From: Sulfurimonas sp.
GTDB taxonomy: Bacteria > Campylobacterota > Campylobacteria > Campylobacterales > Sulfurimonadaceae
Direction: 5' to 3'
Length of the DNA: 19,366 nt
Assembly (NCBI GenBank): GCA_012963655.1
Contig: DTVI01000309.1
Coordinates: 1-19,366, forward strand
Part shown: positions 1-7,421 of the stretch, one piece after another
Layout of the letters: every line of letters begins with the position of its first letter
How positions within the stretch are numbered: position 1 is the stretch's first letter
Program-made: the position numbers and the translations under genes
Notes under the pieces: model-generated
What the model was told of the DNA's origin: nothing
What the model saw: the letters and a program-made list of their open reading frames with translations, nothing else
The model's database searches: none

Positions 1-1023
1 ACTAAAACACTTGTTTCTACACTTGAAGCTATTGAAAACAAGATGGAAAATATCATAAAAGATAACACTTCAAAACCCCTACTTAAGTCCTTATCAAATG
101 CCTTGCAAAACTTAGATATTAAAGGTCTTAATACTAATGAAACAAAAGTATTTAAAGCAGGACAAAGTGAGGTACAGACCCTTTCAAGTATGAAGCTTGA
201 GAATATAGAGGCCTTAAAATTTGATGATGTAAAAGTTTTCTTTGCAAGTCTTAGTGAAAACATATCTTCTTTAAATAATTCCAGTATAAAAAGTATTTTT
301 GATATTATTGAAAAGATACTCTCTTCTTTAAAACAACCAGAACAATCCTTTAAAGAGGAAAAAGTATCTAAGGATATAAAAACTTGGGTTTCTAACTTTG
401 AAAAAGAACTTTCTAAGGGTGATATTGTTTTTTCTAAGGCCTTTCATGCCAAGATTGATAAAATAATGCAGCTTGCTATGCCCTCACATCTACTCAATAA
501 CAAGCTCTTAGAAGAAAATATACAAAAAGATATAAAGGCCTTACTTCTAGGTATAGAAAAAGAATTGACTTCTAATCCATCTTTACAAAATAATGACATT
601 TCAAAGTCACTTGACAAGCTTCTTATTCAAGTGGATTATTTTCAACTTTTATCTCACCTTTCAAATGCTACGTATCTTTATCTTCCTTACACATGGGAAG
701 GTCTTGAAAATGGAAAGTTTTCATTTAAAAATAAAGACAATGGATCGTGTTATTGTGAGATAGACTTAGAATTAAAAGAACATGGAAAGCTCAATATGAT
801 TTTACAACTCTTTGATGATAATCAACTAAATATCAATATATACACCCAAAGCCCTACTTTAAAAGAGCTCTTTAAAACAAATATGAAGCAATTAAGAGAA
901 GCCTTACTCAGCGTTCAAGTTATGCCTAGAAATATTAATTTATATGAACTAAATGAAAAAAAGAAAAAATCTTATGCCCCATTAGAAGTTTTAAACGAAC
1001 TTGGATTTGAGGTAAATGGATAA
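1..1023 (+). CDS. FliK-like flagellar hook-length control protein, 5' end outside window
   Basis: The reading frame is open from the first base: 14 sense codons precede the first ATG at 43, so the true start probably lies left of the window. The first two thirds is low-complexity and rich in Lys, Ser, Leu and Asn. The last ~115 residues (about 210-326 counted from the ATG at 43) resemble the FliK C-terminal Flg_hook domain: a Trp-Glu-Gly-Leu-x-Asn-Gly-Lys segment, an acidic beta strand (EIDLELKEHGKL), then a helix with LREALLS. FliK senses hook length and acts on FlhB to switch flagellar export from hook to filament proteins. The stop TAA shares one base with the ATG of the FlhB-C gene, so the two are translationally coupled. 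The domain call is by pattern and moderately sure; ATG 43 as true start is doubtful. Confidence 0.6.
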   Translation, partial: TKTLVSTLEAIENKMENIIKDNTSKPLLKSLSNALQNLDIKGLNTNETKVFKAGQSEVQTLSSMKLENIEALKFDDVKVFFASLSENISSLNNSSIKSIFDIIEKILSSLKQPEQSFKEEKVSKDIKTWVSNFEKELSKGDIVFSKAFHAKIDKIMQLAMPSHLLNNKLLEENIQKDIKALLLGIEKELTSNPSLQNNDISKSLDKLLIQVDYFQLLSHLSNATYLYLPYTWEGLENGKFSFKNKDNGSCYCEIDLELKEHGKLNMILQLFDDNQLNINIYTQSPTLKELFKTNMKQLREALLSVQVMPRNINLYELNEKKKKSYAPLEVLNELGFEVNG

Positions 1024-1331
1024 TGCCAACAACTAAGACCTTAAAAGCAGCAGCAATTAAATATGATAAGAAAAAAGGAACAGCCCCAAAGGTAGTGGCT
1101 AAGGGAAAGGGTGAGGTGGCTCAAAAAATCATTTCACTGGCTAAAGAGCATGACCTTCCTATCCGAAAAGATGAAGACTTAGTGGAATTACTTTCTAAGG
1201 TTGAACTAGACAAAGAAGTTCCTGAAAACCTTTATAAGGCAGTGGCTGAAGTCTTTGCCTTTGTGTATAAAATGACGAATAAAAATTCAGAAACTATCAT
1301 TGATGATGTAAAAGAGGCCATAAACACTTAG
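1023..1331 (+). CDS. FlhB cytoplasmic C-terminal domain homologue (FlhX/FlhB2-like)
   Basis: A 102-residue soluble protein that matches only the cytoplasmic C-terminal domain of the flagellar export protein FlhB. Visible signatures are AAAIKYDKKKG, APKVVAKGKGE, the LPIRKDEDLVELL segment and VPENLYKAVAEVFAFVY. The transmembrane part is absent. The start M-P-T-T aligns with the FlhB autocleavage site N|PTH, so the protein begins where processed FlhB-CC would begin, although the NPTH tetrad itself is not present. Orphan FlhB-C proteins of this type are known in Helicobacter and Campylobacter (FlhX) and in some Firmicutes. It overlaps the FliK-like gene by one base (TAATG), suggesting the two products act together in the export switch. 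Its 3' end overlaps the convergent sirohaem gene by four bases. Confidence 0.85.
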   Translation: MPTTKTLKAAAIKYDKKKGTAPKVVAKGKGEVAQKIISLAKEHDLPIRKDEDLVELLSKVELDKEVPENLYKAVAEVFAFVYKMTNKNSETIIDDVKEAINT

Positions 1332-2062
1332 TCTTGGAACCATTTTAATTGTTCTCTTAATCTAACCACTTCACCCACAATAATAAGAGCAGGTCTTTCC
1401 ATACCCTTACTTTTTTCTACTATATTTTCTAAGTTTCCTACAACCACTTTTTGCTCAGATGTCGTTCCCTTAGAAATAACCGCACAAGGATAATCCTTAG
1501 GCTTTCCTACTTCTATAAGCTTAGTCGATATCTTTTTTAATTGATGTAAGCCCATTAAAAAAACAAGTGTGTCATCATTTTTCAAGCTTTCCCAAGGAAT
1601 TTGAGAGACCTCTTTCAGAGGAGATTCATGCCCAGTCACTACCCTAAATGAAACTGCGACGCCTCTATGCGTTACCGGTATTCCCGCATAAGAAGGAACA
1701 GAAATGGCAGAACTAATGCCTGGAATAACTTCAAACTTGATATCTCTTTCGTGTAAAAAGATGCCTTCTTCTCCCCCTCTTCCAAAAACAAAGGGGTCTC
1801 CACCTTTTAAGCGAACTACGTTTTCATGCAAAAGAGCTTTTTGATAAATTAGTTCATTTATTTCATCTTGAGGAAGTATATGTTTGTCTTTTTCTTTTCC
1901 TACATAAACAAATTCACACCCATTTTTTGCTTCTTTTAAAATATCTGAATTAGCAAGATTATCATAAATAACAACATCTGCTTCTTTGATAACACGAAGG
2001 GCCTTAAGTGTGAGTAACTCAATATCTCCAGGGCCTGCGCCCGTTAAATAAACCTTAGGCAT
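1328..2062 (-). CDS. cobA: Uroporphyrinogen-III C-methyltransferase (SUMT)
   Basis: A 244-residue enzyme that transfers methyl groups from S-adenosylmethionine to C2 and C7 of uroporphyrinogen III, giving precorrin-2 for sirohaem (and cobalamin). Family motifs are clear: VYLTGAGPGDIELLTLKAL at the N-terminus, RLKGGDPFVFGRGGEE, and PGISSAISVPSYAGIPVTHR. The length fits a stand-alone SUMT. I chose the ATG at 2062 (protein MPKVYL) rather than the ATG at 2101, because family members begin just before the GAGPGD motif. The ATG at 2062 overlaps the stop of the upstream dehydrogenase gene by 8 bases, a normal coupled arrangement. The two genes together supply the functions fused in enterobacterial CysG. 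The 3' end overlaps the convergent FlhB-C gene. Confidence 0.93.
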   Translation of the reverse strand: MPKVYLTGAGPGDIELLTLKALRVIKEADVVIYDNLANSDILKEAKNGCEFVYVGKEKDKHILPQDEINELIYQKALLHENVVRLKGGDPFVFGRGGEEGIFLHERDIKFEVIPGISSAISVPSYAGIPVTHRGVAVSFRVVTGHESPLKEVSQIPWESLKNDDTLVFLMGLHQLKKISTKLIEVGKPKDYPCAVISKGTTSEQKVVVGNLENIVEKSKGMERPALIIVGEVVRLREQLKWFQD

Positions 2063-2624
2063 TTTTCCAGCCTTGCATATAATCTTCTGCTTTTTTATCA
2101 AGCATTTTCATTCGTTCTTTTCCCTTAGGAAGTTTTACCCTTAATGCCTTCATTTCTTGTAGAAACTCAGAAACATTAGAAGGGATCAGTCCTTTAATAT
2201 ATTTTTTAAAATGTTTGGCAAAGGCAGGAGAAGAGCCTGAGGTTGATATAGCTATAGTTAAATCAGTTTCTTTTACATAAGAAGGAAAAATAAAGTCACA
2301 ATAATCTACTGAATCAACGCAGTTACATAAACATTTATAAGATTTTGATTCCTCAAATATCTTAGCTTGCAAGGAGATATCATCCACAGCTACAATAACA
2401 ATTGAGCAATCTTTAATATCACCTTCTTTATAGGCTCTAAGTTCTAACTCAAGACCCTTTTTCTGAACTAAGTTTTGCATCTGTTTATTTATTTCTAAGG
2501 TAATAACTTTCACCTCATCTGTAAAGTCTAATAAACGTTCTAGCTTTTCAAAAGAAATGTTTCCCCCACCAATAAGCAGTACTTTTTTATTATTAAGTTG
2601 TAAAAAAGCGGGAAAGTAGCCCAT
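2055..2624 (-). CDS. Precorrin-2 dehydrogenase / sirohydrochlorin ferrochelatase (CysG N-terminal / Met8 type)
   Basis: A 189-residue protein that oxidises precorrin-2 to sirohydrochlorin with NAD+ and may insert Fe2+ to make sirohaem. The N-terminus carries the Rossmann dinucleotide loop KVLLIGGGNISFEKL. Further family marks are CDFIFPS in mid-protein and the loop STSGSSPAFAKHFKKYI near residue 140. The length matches single-domain SirC/Met8 proteins without the CysG methyltransferase half. The start at 2624 has a good ribosome site (AAGGAC, four T, then ATG). It is first of a two-gene minus-strand operon and overlaps SUMT by 8 bases. It is divergent from the epimerase-like gene, with 71 bases between the two starts. 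Confidence 0.88.
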   Translation of the reverse strand: MGYFPAFLQLNNKKVLLIGGGNISFEKLERLLDFTDEVKVITLEINKQMQNLVQKKGLELELRAYKEGDIKDCSIVIVAVDDISLQAKIFEESKSYKCLCNCVDSVDYCDFIFPSYVKETDLTIAISTSGSSPAFAKHFKKYIKGLIPSNVSEFLQEMKALRVKLPKGKERMKMLDKKAEDYMQGWKNA

Positions 2625-2652
2625 AAAAGTCCTTTTTTTGTTAGTAAAATAA

Positions 2653-2672
2653 TAGCATAGGCATGCTAGAAT
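2653..2672 (+). promoter_or_regulatory. Extended -10 promoter with overlapping inverted repeat, epimerase-like gene
   Basis: In the divergent spacer there is TAGCAT-AGGC-ATGCTA, a perfect 6-base-arm inverted repeat at 2653-2668. It overlaps TGCTAGAAT, which fits an extended -10 element (TGnTAnAAT, hexamer 2667-2672) facing the plus gene whose ATG is at 2696. A DNA-binding protein on the repeat would block this promoter. The -35 region is not recognisable. Inferred from sequence only. Confidence 0.4.
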
Positions 2673-2695
2673 ACAGCAAAAATGGTGGTTAATAT

Positions 2696-3376
2696 ATGAA
2701 CATAGGAATTATAGGATGTGGCTGGCTAGGAAAGCCTCTGGCTAAACATTTAAATAAGAACCATCATGTAAACTGTTTTCAAAGAAGTAATACAAGCAAT
2801 AGCTTTTGGGAAAATGAGCTTTTTATTATCTGTATCTCAACAAAAGATAATTATCTTCAAAGCCTTCAAGACTTCCTTATAAAAATACCCTCAAGTTCAA
2901 AAATAATTTTCACCTCATCTACCTCTGTGTACAAAGAGTTTGATACACAAGTTACTGAAGACACAGCTATATATAAAATGAGTCTTCAAAAAGAAGCTGA
3001 AGAGCTTATGCAAAAAAGTAAAAACGACTTGCTTATTTTACGCTTAGGAGGCTTAATGGGAAAAGATAGAGTTTCGGGAAAATGGAAAAGTGTTTCTGCT
3101 TTTGCAGATACTCCTGTAAATTATATACATATCGATGATATCTTAGATATTGTATCTGGACTCATATCTCAAAATATTTATCAGGGTATTTTTAACCTTG
3201 TTGCCCCCCAACACCCTCTTCGCTCACAGGTACATCATAAAAATGCTAAAGACTTTGGTTTCGAGATAGGAAGTTTTACTAAGAGTATAAATCAAAGAAC
3301 TGTTTCTTCAGCTAAGATCATTAACACTCTAAAGTATAGCTTTATTCATCCTAACCCCCTAAAGTTTTGGACTTAG
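2696..3376 (+). CDS. NAD(P)-binding Rossmann protein, nucleotide-sugar epimerase-like
   Basis: A 226-residue protein beginning MNIGIIGCGWLGKPLAKHL, a G-x-G-x-x-G dinucleotide loop within the first 15 residues. Then come an FTSSTSVYKE strand typical of the catalytic Ser/Thr region of extended short-chain dehydrogenases, a LILRLGGLMG strand and a YIHIDDILDIV segment that matches the I-H-V-D-D motif of NAD-dependent epimerases. It is shorter than a typical epimerase (about 300-340 residues), as in the YeeZ-like and SDR-atypical groups. The usual YxxxK is weak: an MSLQKEAEEL segment sits where it would be expected. The substrate cannot be inferred. It lies just upstream of a symporter pair and may share its transcript; the next likely start is 14 bases beyond this stop. 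Confidence 0.7.
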   Translation: MNIGIIGCGWLGKPLAKHLNKNHHVNCFQRSNTSNSFWENELFIICISTKDNYLQSLQDFLIKIPSSSKIIFTSSTSVYKEFDTQVTEDTAIYKMSLQKEAEELMQKSKNDLLILRLGGLMGKDRVSGKWKSVSAFADTPVNYIHIDDILDIVSGLISQNIYQGIFNLVAPQHPLRSQVHHKNAKDFGFEIGSFTKSINQRTVSSAKIINTLKYSFIHPNPLKFWT

Positions 3377-3390
3377 CTATAATTTCGTCC

Positions 3391-3561
3391 ATGATATATA
3401 AACTATCCCTAATAATTTTACTTTTTACCCTACCCCTACTACCATCAACACCTTATTTAGGCCTACCATTATGGGCATGGGTATCTATGGGTATGAGCAT
3501 TATATATGCGGCCTTACTCATTATACATATTCAAAATTCTTGGGATGAAGATAATGGATAA
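3391..3561 (+). CDS. Small membrane protein partnered with the symporter
   Basis: A 56-residue protein with two likely membrane helices: a hydrophobic run from LSLIILLFTLPLL and a second from WAWVSMGMSIIYAALLII. It ends in an acidic tail (SWDEDNG). The layout recalls the small DUF3311 or YhdT/DUF997 proteins found directly before sodium:solute symporter genes. I prefer ATG 3391 to the TTG at 3367, which lies inside the preceding gene; neither has a strong ribosome site. Its last 8 bases contain the start of the symporter gene, so translation is coupled. A role as accessory subunit or assembly factor of the symporter is inferred from position. Confidence 0.6.
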   Translation: MIYKLSLIILLFTLPLLPSTPYLGLPLWAWVSMGMSIIYAALLIIHIQNSWDEDNG

Positions 3562-5005
3562 GGGTATTTTAGGCACACAAGGCACTATATTTTTGGTTCT
3601 TTATCTTGTTTCATTAATTGGTGTTGGGGTTGCTGGTCTGTTAAAGTCAAAAGAAAATTCTATGCAGGACTTTTATCTTGGTGGAGCTGGATTTGGTGTG
3701 GGTATCTTATTTTTAACCATGTACGCAACCCAGTACAGTGGAAACTCACTTATAGGTTTTGCAGGTTCAGCATACAGAAATGGCTGGTTCTTTTTAGTTT
3801 CTGTCACCTTTATGGTTGCTATTGTTGGTGGCTATATGCTGTATGCTCCTAAACTTTATACCCTTTCTCAAAAACACCGCTTTATTACTATAGGTGATTA
3901 TATTCGTCATCGCTATAAACATCAGCTTCTTACCTACCTTATTGTTGCCATAGGTATCTTAGCCCTTAGTAATTATATGCTTACTAATCTAAAGGCCATT
4001 GGATATATTTTAAATTATGTCACGGGTGGTGCTATTGGCTTTGCTGAGGGTATTATTGCTATGGCCATTATTATGGTTATTTATGAGAGTCTTGGAGGTA
4101 TGAGGTCTGTTGCTTGGACAGACGCTATTCAAGGTGTTTTACTCTTAGCAGGTGTGCTTATCATCTTTGTCGTTATCTGGGTAGAGTATGGCTCTATTGC
4201 TTCAAATGAAGTTCTTTTGCTTCAGCTCAAGGCGGACTTTTTTAAAGAGCCTTTGCTTATGGATAAAATCAAATGGTTAAGTATCTTGATTATGATATTT
4301 TTTGGTATCTCAGTTTACCCTCAGGCCATTCAACGTATATACGCAGCCAAAGACTCTAAAACCCTTAAACGCTCTTTTCAGTTAATGGTTATTATGCCCT
4401 TTCTTACTACCTTGCCTCTTATTATTATTGCTATTATTGGTGCGGCTCATTTTCCAGATCTTGATAAAGAATCATCTGAACAAATTATCTTACTTATGCT
4501 CTCAAAGCTTTCTCATATAGAAGGGATGTCTTACGTTATCACTCTTTTTATAGCAGCTGCCGTTGCCGCCATCATGTCTACTGTTGATTCTGCTATGCTA
4601 GCCATTGCTTCTTTATTTACTCAAGACATATACCATCAAAAACGTCCAGATGCTTCACAAAAACAACTCACCTATGTAGGAAAGGCATTTTCATGGGCAC
4701 TTATGGTCATTATGGTGTATCTCGCGATCACCCTTCCTTCTACTATATGGTGGCTTATTCAAATTAAACTTGAACTCTTATGTCAAATTTCCCCTGCCAT
4801 TATGTTAGGTGTGCATTTTAAAGAGCTTAGGGCTAAATCGGTTTTATACGGACTCATTATTGGTCTTAGCTTTACCCTTGTCTTTTTACTCTCACCCCTA
4901 GCTAACAAAATCTTTGGCTTTCACGCGGGTGTTATTGGTCTAGGCTTAAACGCACTAACAATATACCTGCATCACAGGTTTTCTTCAAAAAAAATACTGC
5001 AATAA
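3554..5005 (+). CDS. Sodium:solute symporter family protein (SSS)
   Basis: A 483-residue integral membrane transporter with about 12-13 hydrophobic helices, the length usual for PutP/PanF-type symporters. Family features include the N-terminal DFYLGGAGFGVG loop after the first helix, TMYATQYSGNSLIGFAG, an ESLGGMRSVAWTDAIQG segment (the SSS signature GG-R-V--TD--QG), and AAVAAIMSTVDSAMLAIAS, the Ser/Thr-rich stretch that contributes to the Na2 sodium site. The ATG at 3554 is chosen over an upstream one at 3506 because it follows the small membrane gene in the usual overlapping way and gives a normal N-terminus. Substrate unknown: pantothenate, proline or other organic acids are all possible. 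Confidence 0.9.
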   Translation: MDKGILGTQGTIFLVLYLVSLIGVGVAGLLKSKENSMQDFYLGGAGFGVGILFLTMYATQYSGNSLIGFAGSAYRNGWFFLVSVTFMVAIVGGYMLYAPKLYTLSQKHRFITIGDYIRHRYKHQLLTYLIVAIGILALSNYMLTNLKAIGYILNYVTGGAIGFAEGIIAMAIIMVIYESLGGMRSVAWTDAIQGVLLLAGVLIIFVVIWVEYGSIASNEVLLLQLKADFFKEPLLMDKIKWLSILIMIFFGISVYPQAIQRIYAAKDSKTLKRSFQLMVIMPFLTTLPLIIIAIIGAAHFPDLDKESSEQIILLMLSKLSHIEGMSYVITLFIAAAVAAIMSTVDSAMLAIASLFTQDIYHQKRPDASQKQLTYVGKAFSWALMVIMVYLAITLPSTIWWLIQIKLELLCQISPAIMLGVHFKELRAKSVLYGLIIGLSFTLVFLLSPLANKIFGFHAGVIGLGLNALTIYLHHRFSSKKILQ

Positions 5006-5247
5006 AATATCACCCTATTTTACCTGTGAAAAAAGAAGTTTAATATTTTTAATGACAAGTACAAATTCCTCTCACAGGCTGATTCTAACCTTTATTAGGC
5101 TAAAGCCATTGGCAGGGAAAAAGCCGTCTCTTCTTAAAACTTTTCTAACTTTTTTATTTAATTATAGACTTAATATAAGATAAATGAATATAAGACCATA
5201 ATAGTCTTGTAGGGCTTATAGAAGTGCCCAACTGAATGAGGTTTTAT
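5006..5247 (+). promoter_or_regulatory. Leader and putative operator region of the suf operon
   Basis: A 242-base gap with no credible gene. A direct repeat AATATAAGA occurs at 5172-5180 and 5187-5195, 15 bases apart. The second copy runs into an inverted repeat AAGACcataataGTCTT at 5192-5208. This cluster contains several -10-like hexamers (TAATAT, CATAAT), so it may be promoter plus operator for suf, a plausible site for an iron- or Fe-S-responsive repressor. It matches no consensus I can name with confidence. Upstream, CACAGGT at about 4973 (inside the symporter end) can pair with ACCTGTG at about 5021 around a smaller AAAATA/TATTTT stem. A short GGCT-AA-AGCC hairpin lies near 5098. Confidence 0.35.
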
Positions 5248-6678
5248 ATGTCAACAAATATAGAGTCAATTGTATCTCAAGAATACAAGCTTGGATTTGA
5301 AACAGATGTTGAGACGGAACAAGCCCCTCTTGGTTTAAATGAAGATATTATTGCCTTTATATCAAAGAAAAAAGACGAACCAAAATGGATGTTAGACTGG
5401 AGACTCAAGGCTTATGCTAAGTGGCTTAAGATGGATGAACCCACCTGGGCCCATGTGCATTTTCCTCCTATAAATTATCAAGAAATTTCTTTTTATTCAG
5501 CCCCTAAAAAAAGTCTAAATTCTTTAGATGAAGTTGACCCTCAAATACTAAAAACCTATGAAAAACTAGGTATCCCCTTAGAAGAGCAAAAGCTCTTGGC
5601 TGGTGTAGCTGTAGATGCTGTTTTTGATTCCGTTTCGGTAATGACAACCTTTTCTGAAAAACTCAATGAAATGGGAATCATATTTTGTTCTATCTCTGAA
5701 GCGATCAAAGACCATCCCGACTTAGTACAAAAGTACCTATCTTCTGTTGTACCTATGGGAGATAATTATTTTGCTTGTTTAAATGCCGCCGTTTTTACTG
5801 ATGGTACCTTTGCTTATATACCACCTAATGTTAAGTGTCCTATGGAACTCTCTACATATTTTCGTATTAATGCTCTTAACTCTGGTCAATTTGAAAGAAC
5901 CCTTATTATTGCAGATGAAGGTTCTTATGTTTCATATAATGAAGGGTGTTCAGCTCCCACAAGAGATAAGTCACAATTACATGCAGCCGTAGTCGAACTC
6001 ATCACCTTAAAAGATGCAGAAATAAAATATTCCACCATTCAAAACTGGTATCCAGGAGATAAAGAAGGAAAGGGAGGCATCTATAATTTTGTCACCAAAC
6101 GAGGAAAATGTTTAGGAGATAATTCTAAAATTTCTTGGACTCAGGTAGAAACAGGTGCGGCCATCACTTGGAAATACCCCTCATGTATACTCTTAGGAGA
6201 CAATTCCAGGGGTGAATTTTATTCCGTTGCCATTACCTCCTTAGCCCAACAAGCTGACACAGGCTCAAAGATGATTCATTTGGGGAAAAACACCAGTTCA
6301 ACCATTATCTCTAAGGGTATATCAGCAATGAAGGGTTCAAATGCTTATAGGGGACTTGTAAAGATACGTCCCCAAGCAGTTAATGCAAGAAACTTTACGC
6401 AATGTGATTCCTTACTTATAGGAAATACTTGCGCCGCGCATACCTATCCTTATATTGATGTAAAAAATCCTACAGCTCAGGTAGAACATGAGGCCACCAC
6501 CTCAAAGATTTCTGATGAACAACTCTTTTATGCACGAACTAGAGGCTTATCAGAAGAACAAGCGATTTCATTAATCGTTAATGGTTTTTGTAAGGAGGTC
6601 TTAAATCAGCTTCCAATGGAGTTCGCCGTTGAGGCGAAGGCCTTACTGAGCTTAACTTTAGAAGGGAGCGTAGGATAA
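5248..6678 (+). CDS. sufB: Fe-S cluster assembly scaffold SufB
   Basis: A 476-residue scaffold subunit of the SufBC2D complex, where sulfur from SufS/SufE and iron are assembled into clusters in the cytoplasm. Core motifs are intact: SYNEGCSAPTRD (Cys 234 from this start), RNFTQCDSLLIG (Cys 386, matching the essential E. coli Cys405), CAAHTYPYIDV, and VEHEATTSKI, whose Glu corresponds to E. coli Glu434. The start at 5248 (MSTNIES) is chosen over the ATG at 5236 because GAGG lies 6-7 bases upstream of it. The stop shares one base with the sufC ATG. It is first gene of a six-gene operon. Confidence 0.97.
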   Translation: MSTNIESIVSQEYKLGFETDVETEQAPLGLNEDIIAFISKKKDEPKWMLDWRLKAYAKWLKMDEPTWAHVHFPPINYQEISFYSAPKKSLNSLDEVDPQILKTYEKLGIPLEEQKLLAGVAVDAVFDSVSVMTTFSEKLNEMGIIFCSISEAIKDHPDLVQKYLSSVVPMGDNYFACLNAAVFTDGTFAYIPPNVKCPMELSTYFRINALNSGQFERTLIIADEGSYVSYNEGCSAPTRDKSQLHAAVVELITLKDAEIKYSTIQNWYPGDKEGKGGIYNFVTKRGKCLGDNSKISWTQVETGAAITWKYPSCILLGDNSRGEFYSVAITSLAQQADTGSKMIHLGKNTSSTIISKGISAMKGSNAYRGLVKIRPQAVNARNFTQCDSLLIGNTCAAHTYPYIDVKNPTAQVEHEATTSKISDEQLFYARTRGLSEEQAISLIVNGFCKEVLNQLPMEFAVEAKALLSLTLEGSVG

Positions 6679-7421
6679 TGCTAAAGATAAAACAACTTCA
6701 AGTAGAAATTGGAAACAAAGAGGTTATTAAAGACTTAGACCTAGAGGTAAAGCCAGGAGAGGTACATGTTATTATGGGACTTAATGGAACAGGAAAGTCT
6801 ACCCTTTTAAAAGCTATCTCCGGCTCATATGAAACAAAGACTAAGGGAGAAATGCATTTTTTAGATCAAGATCTACTCTCTTTAAGTGCGGATGAAAGAG
6901 CTATTAAAGGTGTGTTTATGAGTTTTCAAAACCCCATAGAGATACCCGGTGTTAATACTATCTATTTTTTACGTACTTCAATAAATGAGCAAAAAAAAGC
7001 AAGAGGTGAAGAAGAACTTTCTTCACCTCTTTTTATGAAAGAGCTTCAAGAAAAGATGGCCTTTTTAGAGATAGACAAGTCTATCTTACAACGTTCGCTT
7101 AATGTGGGGTTTTCAGGAGGGGAAAAAAAGAAATCAGAAATCTTACAAATGATGATGTTAAAACCTACTCTTATCTTACTTGATGAGATAGATTCAGGTT
7201 TAGATATAGACGCGCTAAAGTCTGTAGCTAAAGGGATAAATTCACTTATGAATCCTCAAACATCACTTATCATAGTTACGCACTATAACAGGCTATTAGA
7301 ATATGTTAAAGCTGATTATGTACATATCTTACATGAGGGGAAGATTGTTAAAACCGGAGATAGCTCTTTAGCCAAAGAGCTTGAAGAAAAAGGATATGAA
7401 GATGTTTTATCCTCTTCATGA
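6678..7421 (+). CDS. sufC: Fe-S assembly ATPase SufC
   Basis: A 247-residue ABC-type ATPase that dimerises within SufBC2D and drives the shape change needed for cluster assembly. Visible elements: Walker A GLNGTGKST at residues 34-42, Q-loop FQNPIEIPGV near 83-92 (the SufC-typical form), signature FSGGEKKKSEI near 145-155, Walker B LILLDEIDSGLD at 165-176, and the switch His in IVTHYNRLL at about 202. The length is normal. Its ATG overlaps the sufB stop (TAATG), and its 3' end overlaps sufD by 20 bases. Confidence 0.97.
   Translation: MLKIKQLQVEIGNKEVIKDLDLEVKPGEVHVIMGLNGTGKSTLLKAISGSYETKTKGEMHFLDQDLLSLSADERAIKGVFMSFQNPIEIPGVNTIYFLRTSINEQKKARGEEELSSPLFMKELQEKMAFLEIDKSILQRSLNVGFSGGEKKKSEILQMMMLKPTLILLDEIDSGLDIDALKSVAKGINSLMNPQTSLIIVTHYNRLLEYVKADYVHILHEGKIVKTGDSSLAKELEEKGYEDVLSSS

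Noticed and set aside
5090..5140. Riboswitch-like segment (GGCTAAAGCC, GGCAGGGAAAAAGCC) before suf
   Set aside because: Parts recall cobalamin-type pieces, but the conserved core and B12 box are missing, and cobalamin would be an odd ligand for suf. Only simple short hairpins can be supported.
5783..5992. 69-codon plus-strand frame inside sufB
   Set aside because: It lies wholly within conserved SufB coding sequence in another frame and has no ribosome site of note.
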